From assembly GCA_937927415.1 (NCBI GenBank), contig CALBDS010000063.1, positions 11,331-75,330 of the forward strand: a stretch of 64,000 bases of DNA, read 5' to 3'. Source of the DNA: an uncultured Rhodospirillaceae bacterium (lineage in GTDB: Bacteria; Pseudomonadota; Alphaproteobacteria; Azospirillales; Azospirillaceae). Within the stretch, counting starts at the first letter, position 1. Every line of letters starts with the position of its first letter. Below are positions 41,611 through 49,768 of this stretch, piece after piece. The notes beneath the pieces are model-generated. The model was not told the DNA's origin. It made no database searches and saw nothing but the letters and a program-made list of their open reading frames with translations. The translations under genes were made by a program, and so were the position numbers.

Positions 41611-42144
41611 ATGTCCCGAATTGGCAAACATCCCGTTCCCGTCCCCGCCGGCGTCGATGTCAAGATCGACGGCAAGGTGGTGTCGGTGAAGGGCAAGCTC
41701 GGTCAGCTCTCTTTGACGCTGGTCGATGATGTCACGGCGGAACTGGCCGACGGCAAGGTCGTCGTCAAGCCCGCCAACGACAGCCGGCGCGCCTACACCA
41801 TGTGGGCGACCTCCCGGACGCTGGTGAACAACATGGTGAAGGGTGTGGCCGACGGCTACACCGTGAACCTGGAAATCAACGGCGTCGGTTACCGCGCGGC
41901 CGTGCAGGGCAAGGAGCTGGTCATGCAGCTCGGCTTCAGCCACGACGTGAAGTACCCGATCCCGGAAGGCATCGCCATTAAGTGCGACAAGCCGACGTCG
42001 ATCACGATCACCGGCTTCGACAAGCAGAAGGTCGGCCAGGTCGCGGCGGAAATCCGTGGTTGGAAGAAGCCTGAACCCTACAAGGGCAAGGGCATCAAGT
42101 ACGACAACGAAACCATCCTCCGCAAGGAAGGTAAGAAGAAGTAA
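41611..42144 (+). CDS. rplF: 50S ribosomal protein L6
   Basis: Two-domain protein near the factor-binding site, 177 residues from ATG 41611 (MSRIGKHPVPVPAGVD), with AAGGAGAG upstream. The second domain ends in KPEPYKGKGIKYDNE, the usual family end. Confidence 0.99.
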   Translation: MSRIGKHPVPVPAGVDVKIDGKVVSVKGKLGQLSLTLVDDVTAELADGKVVVKPANDSRRAYTMWATSRTLVNNMVKGVADGYTVNLEINGVGYRAAVQGKELVMQLGFSHDVKYPIPEGIAIKCDKPTSITITGFDKQKVGQVAAEIRGWKKPEPYKGKGIKYDNETILRKEGKKK

Positions 42145-42150
42145 CCCGCC

Positions 42151-42513
42151 ATGCTCAATAGCAAGCAACTGCAAGAGCGGCGTAAGCAGCGCGTTCGCGC
42201 TTCGATCGCCAAGAAGGCCGGCGGGCGGCTTCGTCTGTCGGTGCATCGCACCAACCTTCACATCTACGCCCAGATCATCGACGATGCGGCGGGCCGCACT
42301 CTGGCGTCGGCGTCTTCTTCCGAGAAGGCGCTGCGCGAGGAGATGAAGCACGGCGCCAACGTCGAAGCGGCCAAGAAGATCGGTCTTCTGATCGCCGAGC
42401 GCGCCAAGGCGGCCGGCGTTTCCGAAGTGGTCTTCGACCGCGGCGGCTATCTCTATCATGGCCGGGTCAAGGCCCTGGCTGAGGCGGCCCGCGAGGGCGG
42501 CCTGTCCTTCTAA
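42151..42513 (+). CDS. rplR: 50S ribosomal protein L18
   Basis: 5S rRNA binder, 120 residues. RLRLSVHRTNLHIYAQIIDD and the C-terminal FDRGGYLYHGRVKALAEAAR are family hallmarks. Confidence 0.99.
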   Translation: MLNSKQLQERRKQRVRASIAKKAGGRLRLSVHRTNLHIYAQIIDDAAGRTLASASSSEKALREEMKHGANVEAAKKIGLLIAERAKAAGVSEVVFDRGGYLYHGRVKALAEAAREGGLSF

Positions 42514-42526
42514 GGGAGCCTGGACT

Positions 42527-43102
42527 ATGGCACGTGAACGAGGCGAACGCGGCGACCGGGATCGGCAGCCGCGTGATCGCGAAGAAAGCGAACTGATCGA
42601 GAAGCTGGTCGGCATCAACCGCGTCGCCAAGGTCGTCAAGGGCGGCCGGCGCTTCGGTTTCGCCGCCCTGGTGGTGGTCGGTGACGGCAAGGGCCGCGTG
42701 GGCTACGGCTCCGGCAAGGCCCGCGAAGTCCCGGAAGCCATCCGCAAGGCGACCGATCAGGCCAAGCGCGGCATGATCCGTGTTCCCCTGCGCGAAGGCC
42801 GCACCCTGCATCATGACTCCAACGGTCACTTCGGTGCCGGCCGGGTCGTGCTGCGGTCGGCCCCGGCGGGTACCGGCATCATCGCCGGTGGTCCGATGCG
42901 CGCGATCTTCGAAGCCCTGGGTGTTGCGGACGTGGTGACCAAGTCGATTGGCACCTCCAACCCGCACAACATGATCAAGGCGACCTTCGACGCGCTCAGC
43001 ACCGTCGTCAGCCCCCGTTCGGTGGCGGCCCGCCGTGGCCGTCGCGTGAGCGACATCCTCGGCCGCCGTGAAACCGGTACGGCCGAGGCGAAGGAGGCGT
43101 GA
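42527..43102 (+). CDS. rpsE: 30S ribosomal protein S5
   Basis: Accuracy-centre protein, 191 residues from ATG 42527. A charged N-terminal stretch (about 20 residues rich in Arg, Asp and Glu) precedes the conserved INRVAKVVKGGRRFGFAALV core and the GTGIIAGGPMRAI motif. The frame is open upstream inside rplR, but that part is not S5. Confidence 0.98.
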   Translation: MARERGERGDRDRQPRDREESELIEKLVGINRVAKVVKGGRRFGFAALVVVGDGKGRVGYGSGKAREVPEAIRKATDQAKRGMIRVPLREGRTLHHDSNGHFGAGRVVLRSAPAGTGIIAGGPMRAIFEALGVADVVTKSIGTSNPHNMIKATFDALSTVVSPRSVAARRGRRVSDILGRRETGTAEAKEA

Positions 43103-43103
43103 G

Positions 43104-43295
43104 ATGGCTGAGAAGAAGACTGTCGTCGTCACCCAGATCCACAGCGGCGCCGGGCGCAAGTCCGATCAGGTCGCAACCCTGAAGGGGCTGGGTCTGAACA
43201 AGATGAACCGGACCCGCGAGCTGGAGGACACTCCGGCTGTGCGGGGCATGATCGCCAAGGTCGCGCATCTGGTTCGCGTCGAGAACGAGGGCTGA
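43104..43295 (+). CDS. rpmD: 50S ribosomal protein L30
   Basis: A 63-residue protein; VTQIHSGAGRKSDQVATLKG then LGLNKMNRTRELEDTPAVRG are the signature. It starts one base after rpsE. Confidence 0.98.
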   Translation: MAEKKTVVVTQIHSGAGRKSDQVATLKGLGLNKMNRTRELEDTPAVRGMIAKVAHLVRVENEG

Positions 43296-43299
43296 TGCC

Positions 43300-43782
43300 A
43301 TGAAGCTGAACGATCTTCGTGACAACGCCGGTGCTCGTAAGGCGCGCATCCGCGTCGGCCGTGGTATCGGCTCGGGCAAGGGCAAGACCGGCGGCCGTGG
43401 CGTGAAGGGTCAGACCTCGCGCACCGGTGTGTCGATCAACGGCTTCGAAGGCGGCCAGATGCCGCTGCACCGCCGGCTTCCGAAGCGTGGCTTCACGAAC
43501 ATTTTCCGTGAAGAATACGCTGTCGTGAACGTCGGCTCGGTGCAGAAGGCCATCGACGCTGGCAAGCTGGACGTGTCCCAGACCATCGACGCCGCGGCTC
43601 TGGAAGCCGCCGGCGTGGTCGGCAAGGGCAAGAAGGCGGGCGTCCGTCTGCTGGGCAAGGGTGAGTTCACCGCCAAGGCGAACTTCTCCCTGGCCGGGGC
43701 GTCCAAGTCGGCGATCGAAGCGGTGGAAAAGGCGGGTGGCTCGGTCACCCTGCCGGCAGCCGCCGCCGAAGCCGCCGAGTGA
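43300..43782 (+). CDS. rplO: 50S ribosomal protein L15
   Basis: A 160-residue protein. MKLNDLRDNAGARKARIRVG, the flexible GRGIGSGKGKTGGRGVKGQ and GGQMPLHRRLPKRGF are typical. It is followed by about 145 bp with two hairpins before secY. Confidence 0.99.
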   Translation: MKLNDLRDNAGARKARIRVGRGIGSGKGKTGGRGVKGQTSRTGVSINGFEGGQMPLHRRLPKRGFTNIFREEYAVVNVGSVQKAIDAGKLDVSQTIDAAALEAAGVVGKGKKAGVRLLGKGEFTAKANFSLAGASKSAIEAVEKAGGSVTLPAAAAEAAE

Positions 43783-43789
43783 TCCCGTG

Positions 43790-43872
43790 GGACCGCATCC
43801 GTGCGGTCCCCGGTCGAACCCGACAGTGATGTTGGTGCGCGGGGCGGCCTGCCGTGTGGCAGGACCGCCCCG
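43790..43872 (+). promoter_or_regulatory. Two hairpins between rplO and secY
   Basis: GGACCGCA/TGCGGTCC (43790-43809, 4-nt loop) is followed by CGGGGCGG/CCGCCCCG (43840-43872), whose inside has the further stem CTGCC/GGCAG. The second ends in TTT only. They may tune secY expression relative to the ribosomal genes; no clear promoter is seen. Confidence 0.55.
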
Positions 43873-43928
43873 TTTGCATATTGGGACCCGCACACGGGTC
43901 ATCCACACTGGGATCAAGGATCGAAGCC

Positions 43929-45269
43929 ATGGCATCAGCGGCCGAGCAGCTTGCCGCAAACATCAATTTCGGCGCCTTTGCCAAGGCGACGGAACTGAAG
44001 AAGCGCATCTGGTTCACCTTGGGCGCTCTCATCATCTACCGGCTGGGAACCTACATCCCGTTGCCGGGGATTGATCCGCACATTCTTCAGGACGTTTTCC
44101 GGCAGCAGGGCGGCGGCATCCTCGGCATGTTCGACATGCTGGCCGGCGGTGCGTTGCAGCGTATGACCATCTTTGCGCTGAACATCATGCCGTACATCTC
44201 GGCCTCCATCATCGTGCAGCTTCTGACGGCGGTGTCGCCGACGCTGGAAGCCATGAAGAAGGAAGGGGAGGCCGGCCGGAAGAAGCTGAACCAATACACC
44301 CGTTACGGCACGGTGCTTCTGGCCACCGTGCAGGCCTGGGGGCTGGCCGTCGGGGTCGAGGCTATGACCGGCTCGTTCGGGCCGGCGGTTCATGACCCCG
44401 GGCTGTTCTTCCGCCTGACCACGGTGATTACCCTGGTCGGCGGGACGCTGTTCCTGATGTGGCTGGGTGAACAGATCACCTCGCGCGGGATCGGCAATGG
44501 CATCTCGCTCATCATCTTCGCCGGTATCGTCGCGGAACTGCCGCGCGCACTGGTCAACACCCTGGAACTGGGCCGTCAGGGCGCCTTGTCCACCATCTTC
44601 ATCATCGTGCTGCTGGTGATGGCGGTGGGTGTGGTGTTCTTCATCGTCTTCATGGAGCGCGCCCAGCGGCGCATCCTGGTCCAGTATCCCAAGCGGCAGG
44701 TCGGCAACCGCATGTATGGGGGCGAAGCCTCGCACCTGCCGCTGAAGCTGAACACCGCCGGCGTGATCCCGCCGATCTTCGCCTCGTCGCTGCTGCTTCT
44801 GCCGCTGACGGCGGTGGGCTTTGCCGGGGGCAACGGGCCGCAGTGGCTGCAGACCGTGTCGCAGTACATCGCCCACGGCACACCGCTCTATATGGTGCTG
44901 TACGCGGCGCTGATCGTGTTCTTCTGCTTCTTCTACACGGCGATCGTTTTCAACCCGACCGAAACGGCCGACAATCTTCGGAAGTACGGCGGTTTCGTCC
45001 CCGGCATCCGTCCGGGCAAGAACACCGCCGATCATCTGGATTGGGTCTTGACCCGTCTGACGGTGATCGGGTCGGCGTATCTTGTCGCGGTCTGCCTGTT
45101 GCCGGAAATTCTGATTGCCCAGCACGCGGTTCCGTTTTATTTCGGCGGTACCAGCCTGCTGATCGTGGTGTCCGTGACCATGGATACGGTGGGCCAGATC
45201 CATTCCCATCTGCTGGCGCACCAGTATGAAGGGCTGATTAAGAAAGCGAAGCTTCGGGGGAAACGATGA
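43929..45269 (+). CDS. secY: Preprotein translocase subunit SecY
   Basis: Pore-forming subunit of the protein-export channel, 446 residues with ten membrane segments. RLGTYIPLPGID near the start, LNIMPYISASIIVQLLTAV in helix 2, and the late RPGKNTADHLDWVLTRLT are conserved. ATG 43929 is chosen as the family start; the frame is open to 43854. It overlaps adk by 4 bp. Confidence 0.98.
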   Translation: MASAAEQLAANINFGAFAKATELKKRIWFTLGALIIYRLGTYIPLPGIDPHILQDVFRQQGGGILGMFDMLAGGALQRMTIFALNIMPYISASIIVQLLTAVSPTLEAMKKEGEAGRKKLNQYTRYGTVLLATVQAWGLAVGVEAMTGSFGPAVHDPGLFFRLTTVITLVGGTLFLMWLGEQITSRGIGNGISLIIFAGIVAELPRALVNTLELGRQGALSTIFIIVLLVMAVGVVFFIVFMERAQRRILVQYPKRQVGNRMYGGEASHLPLKLNTAGVIPPIFASSLLLLPLTAVGFAGGNGPQWLQTVSQYIAHGTPLYMVLYAALIVFFCFFYTAIVFNPTETADNLRKYGGFVPGIRPGKNTADHLDWVLTRLTVIGSAYLVAVCLLPEILIAQHAVPFYFGGTSLLIVVSVTMDTVGQIHSHLLAHQYEGLIKKAKLRGKR

Positions 45270-45910
45270 ATTTGATCCTGCTTGGACCGCCGGGCGCCGG
45301 CAAGGGAACTCAGGCGCGCCGCCTGGAAGATACCCGTGGTCTGGTGCAACTTTCCACGGGCGACATGCTGCGCGCCCTGGTGGCCAGCGGCAGCCCGCTC
45401 GGTCAGCAGGCCAAGGACATTATGGCCGCCGGCAAGCTGGTGCCCGATGAACTGGTGATCGAAATGATCTCCCAGCGCATCGATCAGCCCGACGTGAAGA
45501 ACGGCTTCATCCTCGACGGCTTCCCCCGCACCGTGGCCCAGGCCGAGGCGCTGGACAAGATGCTGGCCGACAAGGGCCTGAAGCTCGACCATGTGATCGA
45601 GATGAAGGTGGATGACGCCGCCCTGGTGGAGCGCATCACCGGCCGTTACACCTGCGCCAAGTGCGGCAAGGGCTATCACGACACCTTCGAAAAGCCGAAG
45701 GTGGAGGGCGTGTGCGACCAGTGCGGCAGCACCGAGTTCAAGCGCCGGGCCGACGACAACGCCGCGACGGTCACCACCCGTCTGGAGCAGTACCACCAGC
45801 AGACAGCACCGATTCTCCCCTACTACGCCGAGCGTGGCGTGCTGAAGGGGGTGGATGGCATGGCTGACATCGACGTTGTGACCGAGCAGATCGGCGCCAT
45901 TCTGGGCTGA
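45266..45910 (+). CDS. adk: Adenylate kinase, zinc-LID form
   Basis: Converts AMP and ATP to two ADP. The 214-residue protein has the P-loop GPPGAGKGT at 7-15, the AMP-binding STGDMLR, DGFPRT, and a LID with four cysteines (C130, C133, C150, C153), the zinc-binding long form. It overlaps secY by 4 bp and ends the spc transcript, with a terminator directly after. Confidence 0.99.
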   Translation: MNLILLGPPGAGKGTQARRLEDTRGLVQLSTGDMLRALVASGSPLGQQAKDIMAAGKLVPDELVIEMISQRIDQPDVKNGFILDGFPRTVAQAEALDKMLADKGLKLDHVIEMKVDDAALVERITGRYTCAKCGKGYHDTFEKPKVEGVCDQCGSTEFKRRADDNAATVTTRLEQYHQQTAPILPYYAERGVLKGVDGMADIDVVTEQIGAILG

Positions 45911-45914
45911 TGAC

Positions 45915-45955
45915 GAACGGCGGACGGTTTTATGACCGTCCGCCGTTCTGCTTTG
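45915..45955 (+). terminator. Rho-independent terminator after adk
   Basis: A perfect 14-bp stem, GAACGGCGGACGGT at 45915-45928 with its complement at 45935-45948, then TGCTTTG. It cleanly separates the spc operon from rpsM. Confidence 0.85.
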
Positions 45956-45983
45956 TTGACAGGACGATCCGTTCTTTTATACT
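45956..45983 (+). promoter_or_regulatory. Promoter of the alpha operon (rpsM-rpsK-rpoA-rplQ)
   Basis: Perfect -35 TTGACA at 45956-45961, 16 bp, then TATACT at 45978-45983. It follows directly after the adk terminator. Confidence 0.85.
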
Positions 45984-46096
45984 GCGCGCCCTCGGAACCC
46001 GAAGGGTACGCATGACCTTCGGCGGTTTGTTGCATCCTGTTTCAAGGGTGCGTTTGAGCCGCCGGACCATGCTCATCGGATGATGAGTGAAGTTTA

Positions 46097-46141
46097 TGGC
46101 CCCTTCGGGCCAGCAACGTTGAGATGGCCCCATGCGGGGCC
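46097..46141 (+). promoter_or_regulatory. Paired hairpins in the rpsM leader
   Basis: TGGCCC/GGGCCA (46097-46112) and GGCCCC/GGGGCC (46126-46141) stand shortly before the rpsM ribosome-binding site, within a leader of about 180 nt. In E. coli S4 controls this operon through a leader pseudoknot; rpsD is not in this operon, so the ligand, if any, is unknown. Confidence 0.5.
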
Positions 46142-46166
46142 GTGTAGTTGATCGAGGAGAGCAGGC

Positions 46167-46535
46167 GTGGCGCGTATCGCTGGCGTCAACATCCCCGCGC
46201 AGAAGCGTGTGGAGATTGCGTTGACCTACATCCATGGTATCGGCCCGTTCAAGGCCAAGGAAATCTGCGGCAAGCTGGGTATCCCGGCTGAGCGCCGTGT
46301 GAATCAGCTGACGGACGACGAAGTCCTTCGCATCCGCGAAACCATCGACGCCGATTACCGCGTCGAAGGTGATCTGCGCCGCGAAGTGGCGATGAACATT
46401 AAGCGTCTGATGGACCTGGGCTGCTACCGCGGCCTGCGTCACCGTAAGGGCCTGCCGGTCCGCGGTCAGCGCACGCACACCAACGCTCGCACCCGCAAGG
46501 GTCCGGCGAAGCCCATCGCGGGCAAGAAGAAGTAA
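46167..46535 (+). CDS. rpsM: 30S ribosomal protein S13
   Basis: Head protein that contacts the P-site tRNA, 122 residues, from GTG 46167 with GAGGAGAG upstream. MARIAGVNIPAQKRVEIALTY and RGQRTHTNARTRKGPAKPIAG are typical. Confidence 0.99.
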   Translation: MARIAGVNIPAQKRVEIALTYIHGIGPFKAKEICGKLGIPAERRVNQLTDDEVLRIRETIDADYRVEGDLRREVAMNIKRLMDLGCYRGLRHRKGLPVRGQRTHTNARTRKGPAKPIAGKKK

Positions 46536-46552
46536 TTTAAGGATATCCTGCC

Positions 46553-46951
46553 ATGGCTAAGCCGTCCGCTGCTTCTCAGCGTTTGCGCCGCCGCGAGCGT
46601 AAGAACATTACCTCGGGTGTTGCGCATGTGAACGCGTCGTTCAACAACACCATGATCACCATCACCGACGCCCAGGGCAACACCATTGCCTGGTCCTCGT
46701 CGGGCACGATGGGGTTCAAGGGGTCGCGTAAGTCCACCCCCTATGCCGCCCAGGTTGCCGCCGAAGACGCGGGCCGCAAGGCCCAGGAACACGGCATGAA
46801 GACCCTGGAAGTGGAAGTGAAGGGTCCCGGTTCGGGCCGTGAGTCGGCGCTGCGCGCCCTCCAGTCCATCGGCTTCACCATCACCTCCATCCGTGACGTG
46901 ACGCCGATCCCGCACAACGGCGTTCGCCCGCCGAAGAAGCGTCGCGTCTGA
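46553..46951 (+). CDS. rpsK: 30S ribosomal protein S11
   Basis: Platform protein, 132 residues. GVAHVNASFNNTMITITDAQ and the C-terminal TPIPHNGVRPPKKRRV are diagnostic. Confidence 0.99.
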   Translation: MAKPSAASQRLRRRERKNITSGVAHVNASFNNTMITITDAQGNTIAWSSSGTMGFKGSRKSTPYAAQVAAEDAGRKAQEHGMKTLEVEVKGPGSGRESALRALQSIGFTITSIRDVTPIPHNGVRPPKKRRV

Positions 46952-46997
46952 TTTTTGCGTTTGTTTTCGCTCCCGCGGGGGTGTTCGTTCCGGGACA

Positions 46998-47024
46998 GGC
47001 CGGCTGCCGCCATCGCAGCCGGCC
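46998..47024 (+). promoter_or_regulatory. 10-bp hairpin between rpsK and rpoA
   Basis: GGCCGGCTGC at 46998-47007 pairs with GCAGCCGGCC at 47015-47024. No T tract follows. Possible attenuator or mRNA processing site in the 135-bp spacer. Confidence 0.5.
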
Positions 47025-47086
47025 CCGAAGTGGAACAGAGCACGCCCGCGGGATCGTTGTGACCCGATGGCAATGAGGCTATTCCC

Positions 47087-48103
47087 GTGATCCAGAAGAA
47101 CTGGCAGGAACTGATTAAGCCGAGCAAGCTGGAAATCCAGACCAGCGATGATCCCGATCGCGTTGCGACGGCGATCGCCGAGCCGCTGGAACGCGGTTTC
47201 GGCCTGACGCTCGGCAACGCTCTGCGCCGTGTGCTGCTGTCGTCGCTGCAGGGTGCGGCGGTGGTGTCGATCCAGATCGACGGCGTTCTGCACGAGTTCT
47301 CGTCCATTCCGGGCGTGCGCGAGGACGTGACCGATATCGTCCTCAACATCAAGACCATGGGCCTGCGCATGCACGGCGATGGGCCGAAGCGCATGCGTCT
47401 GCGCGCCGAAGGCCCCGGCGAAGTCCGCGCCGGCATGATCGAAACCGGCCCCGACATCGCCGTCATGGACCCGGATCTGGTCATCTGCACGCTGGATTCC
47501 GGCGCCAAGCTGAACATGGAACTGACCGTTGCCACGGGCAAGGGCTATGTTCCGGCCTCGCAGAACCGTCCCGAGGACGCGCCGATCGGTCTGATCCCGG
47601 TGGACGCCCTGTTCTCGCCGGTGCGCAAGGTGTCGTACAAGGTGGACAACGCCCGCGTGGGCCAAGTCACCGACTATGACCGTCTGTCCATGTCGATCGA
47701 GACCAACGGTGCGGTGAAGCCGGAAGACGCGGTGGCGCTCGCCGCCCGCATTCTTCAGGACCAGCTCCAGCTCTTCATCAACTTCGAAGAGCCGACCCAC
47801 GCGGTCGCCGAGGAAAAGCACGAGGAGGTTCCGTTCAACAAGAACCTGCTCCGCAAGGTGGACGAGCTGGAACTGTCGGTCCGTTCGGCCAACTGCCTGA
47901 AGAACGACAACATCGTCTACATCGGCGATCTGGTCCAGAAGACCGAAGCCGAAATGCTCCGCACCCCCAACTTCGGCCGCAAGTCCTTGAACGAAATCAA
48001 GGAAGTGCTGGCTCAGATGGGGCTGCACCTGGGTATGGAAATCCCCAACTGGCCGCCCGAGAACATCGAAGAGCTGGCCAAGCGGTTGGAAGAGCCGTAC
48101 TGA
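47087..48103 (+). CDS. rpoA: RNA polymerase alpha subunit
   Basis: Assembly platform and activator target of RNA polymerase, 338 residues from GTG 47087 (MIQKNWQELIKPSKLEIQ). The N-terminal domain has GFGLTLGNALRRVLLSSLQG. The C-terminal domain has ELSVRSANCLKNDNI and GRKSLNEIKEVL, used for UP elements and activators. Confidence 0.99.
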   Translation: MIQKNWQELIKPSKLEIQTSDDPDRVATAIAEPLERGFGLTLGNALRRVLLSSLQGAAVVSIQIDGVLHEFSSIPGVREDVTDIVLNIKTMGLRMHGDGPKRMRLRAEGPGEVRAGMIETGPDIAVMDPDLVICTLDSGAKLNMELTVATGKGYVPASQNRPEDAPIGLIPVDALFSPVRKVSYKVDNARVGQVTDYDRLSMSIETNGAVKPEDAVALAARILQDQLQLFINFEEPTHAVAEEKHEEVPFNKNLLRKVDELELSVRSANCLKNDNIVYIGDLVQKTEAEMLRTPNFGRKSLNEIKEVLAQMGLHLGMEIPNWPPENIEELAKRLEEPY

Positions 48104-48117
48104 GCATAAGAACAGGG

Positions 48118-48192
48118 CGAGAGGGCGCTGCCCTCTCGGCAACTCTCCCGCCAAGGGCCGACGGCCCTTGGATCCCGGACCAGGGGGTCCGG
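48118..48192. repeat. Three consecutive perfect palindromes (REP-like element) between rpoA and rplQ
   Basis: CGAGAGGGC-gct-GCCCTCTCG (48118-48138), CCAAGGGCC-gac-GGCCCTTGG (48151-48171) and CCGGAC-N6-GTCCGG (48175-48192) follow each other within 75 bp. The style matches dispersed intergenic palindromes of GC-rich alphaproteobacteria. It breaks the usually tight rpoA-rplQ junction. Confidence 0.75.
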
Positions 48193-48273
48193 CCTTTCAA
48201 TGCCGATTCATAAGGGTTGGAAGGGTCACCATCGGTTCCCTGAGGGGGGCCTTGCCATGAAGGAGACGTGGAT

Positions 48274-48699
48274 ATGCGTCACGGAATGAACGGGCGTAAG
48301 CTCAACCGCACCACCAGCCACCGCAAGGCCATGTTCTCGAACATGGCGAACGCTCTGATCAAGCACGAGCAGATCACCACCACCCTGCCCAAGGCGAAGG
48401 ACCTGCGTCCGATCGTCGAAAAGCTCATCACCCTGGGCAAGAAGGGTGGCCTGGCCAACCGTCGTCTGGCGTTCTCCCGCCTGCGCGACGACGCCATGGT
48501 GTCCAAGCTGTTCGGCGCGCTGGCCGAACGCTACAAGGACCGTCAGGGCGGCTATGTCCGTATCCTGAAGGCCGGCTTCCGTTACGGCGACGCCGCCGCC
48601 ATGGCCGTGATCGAACTGGTTGACCGCGATGTGGAAGCCAAGGGCCAGGATTCGGGTCCGGTCATCATCGCCGATGAGACCGAAGGCGAAGCGGCGTAA
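48274..48699 (+). CDS. rplQ: 50S ribosomal protein L17
   Basis: A 141-residue protein from ATG 48274 (MRHGMNGRKLNRTTSHRKAM). AGGAGACGTGG lies upstream. The last 30 residues are acidic. It closes the alpha operon and is followed by a strong terminator. Confidence 0.98.
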   Translation: MRHGMNGRKLNRTTSHRKAMFSNMANALIKHEQITTTLPKAKDLRPIVEKLITLGKKGGLANRRLAFSRLRDDAMVSKLFGALAERYKDRQGGYVRILKAGFRYGDAAAMAVIELVDRDVEAKGQDSGPVIIADETEGEAA

Positions 48700-48728
48700 C
48701 GCAGCCGTCGCCATGCGGTGATAAGATC

Positions 48729-48770
48729 AAAGCCCTTCCCCAGCCTGACGGGCCGGGGAAGGGCTTTTTT
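48729..48770 (+). terminator. Rho-independent terminator after rplQ
   Basis: AAAGCCCTTCCCC at 48729-48741 pairs with GGGGAAGGGCTTT at 48755-48767, followed by more T residues. Confidence 0.93.
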
Positions 48771-48802
48771 CGTTTCCCTCGCTTTTCAAAAGCTGTGGCC
48801 GG

Positions 48803-49381
48803 ATGCTGAAACCGCTTTATGACTGGATCTTGCGGCGTTCCCAACGGCGGGACGCCGTATGGTGGATGGCCGGTGTGTCCTTTGCGGAAAGCTCGTTCTT
48901 TCCCCTGCCGCCCGACATCATGCTGATACCCATGTGTCTGGCCGACCGGCAAAAGCTGTGGCGCTACACCAACATCTGCGCGCTGGCGTCGCTGGTGGGC
49001 GGGATGGTCGGCTATGCCATCGGCTATTACCTGTTCGAGACCATCGGACGGATGGTGATCGAGGCCTATGGGGCGCACGAGTCCTTCGCCGGATTCCAGC
49101 ATGCCTTCGATACTTATGGGCCGTGGTTCCTGATCCTCAAGGGGGTGACGCCCATCCCCTATAAGCTGCTGGCGATTGCCGCGGGCTTTGCCAAGCTGGA
49201 TCTGACGGTCTTTGTCCTGTGTTCCATCGTCGCGCGTTTCTCACGCTTCTACATGATCGCCATCCTGCTGCATTTCTACGGGCCGCAGGTGCAGGAGGTG
49301 ATCGAGAAACGGCTGATGCTGGTGACCACCGTGATGCTGGTGGTGGTGATCGGCGGCCTGTTGAGCTTCAAGGTATTCTGA
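48803..49381 (+). CDS. DedA/YqaA family membrane protein
   Basis: A 192-residue inner-membrane protein with about four hydrophobic segments. FAESSFFPLPPDIMLIPM near the N-terminus and FLILKGVTPIPYKLLAIAAGF in the middle are the VTT/DedA-type re-entrant motifs, in the YqaA branch. DedA proteins are thought to move phospholipids such as undecaprenyl phosphate across the membrane; the substrate here is not known. It lies about 100 bp after the rplQ terminator and is convergent with a small gene. Confidence 0.87.
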   Translation: MLKPLYDWILRRSQRRDAVWWMAGVSFAESSFFPLPPDIMLIPMCLADRQKLWRYTNICALASLVGGMVGYAIGYYLFETIGRMVIEAYGAHESFAGFQHAFDTYGPWFLILKGVTPIPYKLLAIAAGFAKLDLTVFVLCSIVARFSRFYMIAILLHFYGPQVQEVIEKRLMLVTTVMLVVVIGGLLSFKVF

Positions 49382-49387
49382 CGGGAG

Positions 49388-49409
49388 ATGCCCCCGTTCA
49401 GGGGGGCAT
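49388..49409. terminator. Inverted repeat between convergent genes
   Basis: ATGCCCCC at 49388-49395 pairs with GGGGGCAT at 49402-49409, just after the YqaA gene and overlapping the end of the gene on the other strand. No T tract. Confidence 0.5.
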
Positions 49410-49667
49410 TCCTTCGTCCATGCGGTTCTGCTGCGACGGGGGCAGCTTGGCGCGGGCGCGGCGGTCGTTGCGGATGATGACGACGATCACCGCGGCCATC
49501 CCCACGCCCACCAGCAGCGGCAGCACCATGTCGCCCAGGCCGGCACCGCCGGTCATGGTCAGCATGCGGCCGAACATCATGACCAGCCCCACCGCCAGCA
49601 GGGCGATGACCAGCGGCAGGGTGTGCCGGCCCCGTGGCGGGGGTGACGAGGATGGGTGAGTGGTCAT
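49398..49667 (-). CDS. Small two-helix membrane protein, unknown
   Basis: An 89-residue protein: a Pro/Ser-rich start, then two hydrophobic helices (LPLVIALLAVGLVMMFGRML and MVLPLLVGVGMAAVIVVII) and a charged tail. ATG 49667 is chosen since the sequence upstream has no hydrophobic or conserved pattern; the ribosome-binding site is weak. No function can be given. Confidence 0.6.
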   Translation of the reverse strand: MTTHPSSSPPPRGRHTLPLVIALLAVGLVMMFGRMLTMTGGAGLGDMVLPLLVGVGMAAVIVVIIRNDRRARAKLPPSQQNRMDEGMPP

Positions 49668-49768
49668 TTCAGCGTTTCCCTTTCTGGTGCCGATCCCGGC
49701 ATAGTGAAGCGTGATCGTGGCTGCCGATGCCGGCGGGCCTTTCCAATGATAAGGATACAGGAGAGCCA

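Noticed and set aside
46466..48154. A 562-codon minus-strand frame over rpsK and rpoA
   Set aside because: Shadow frame; rpsK and rpoA on the other strand are certain.
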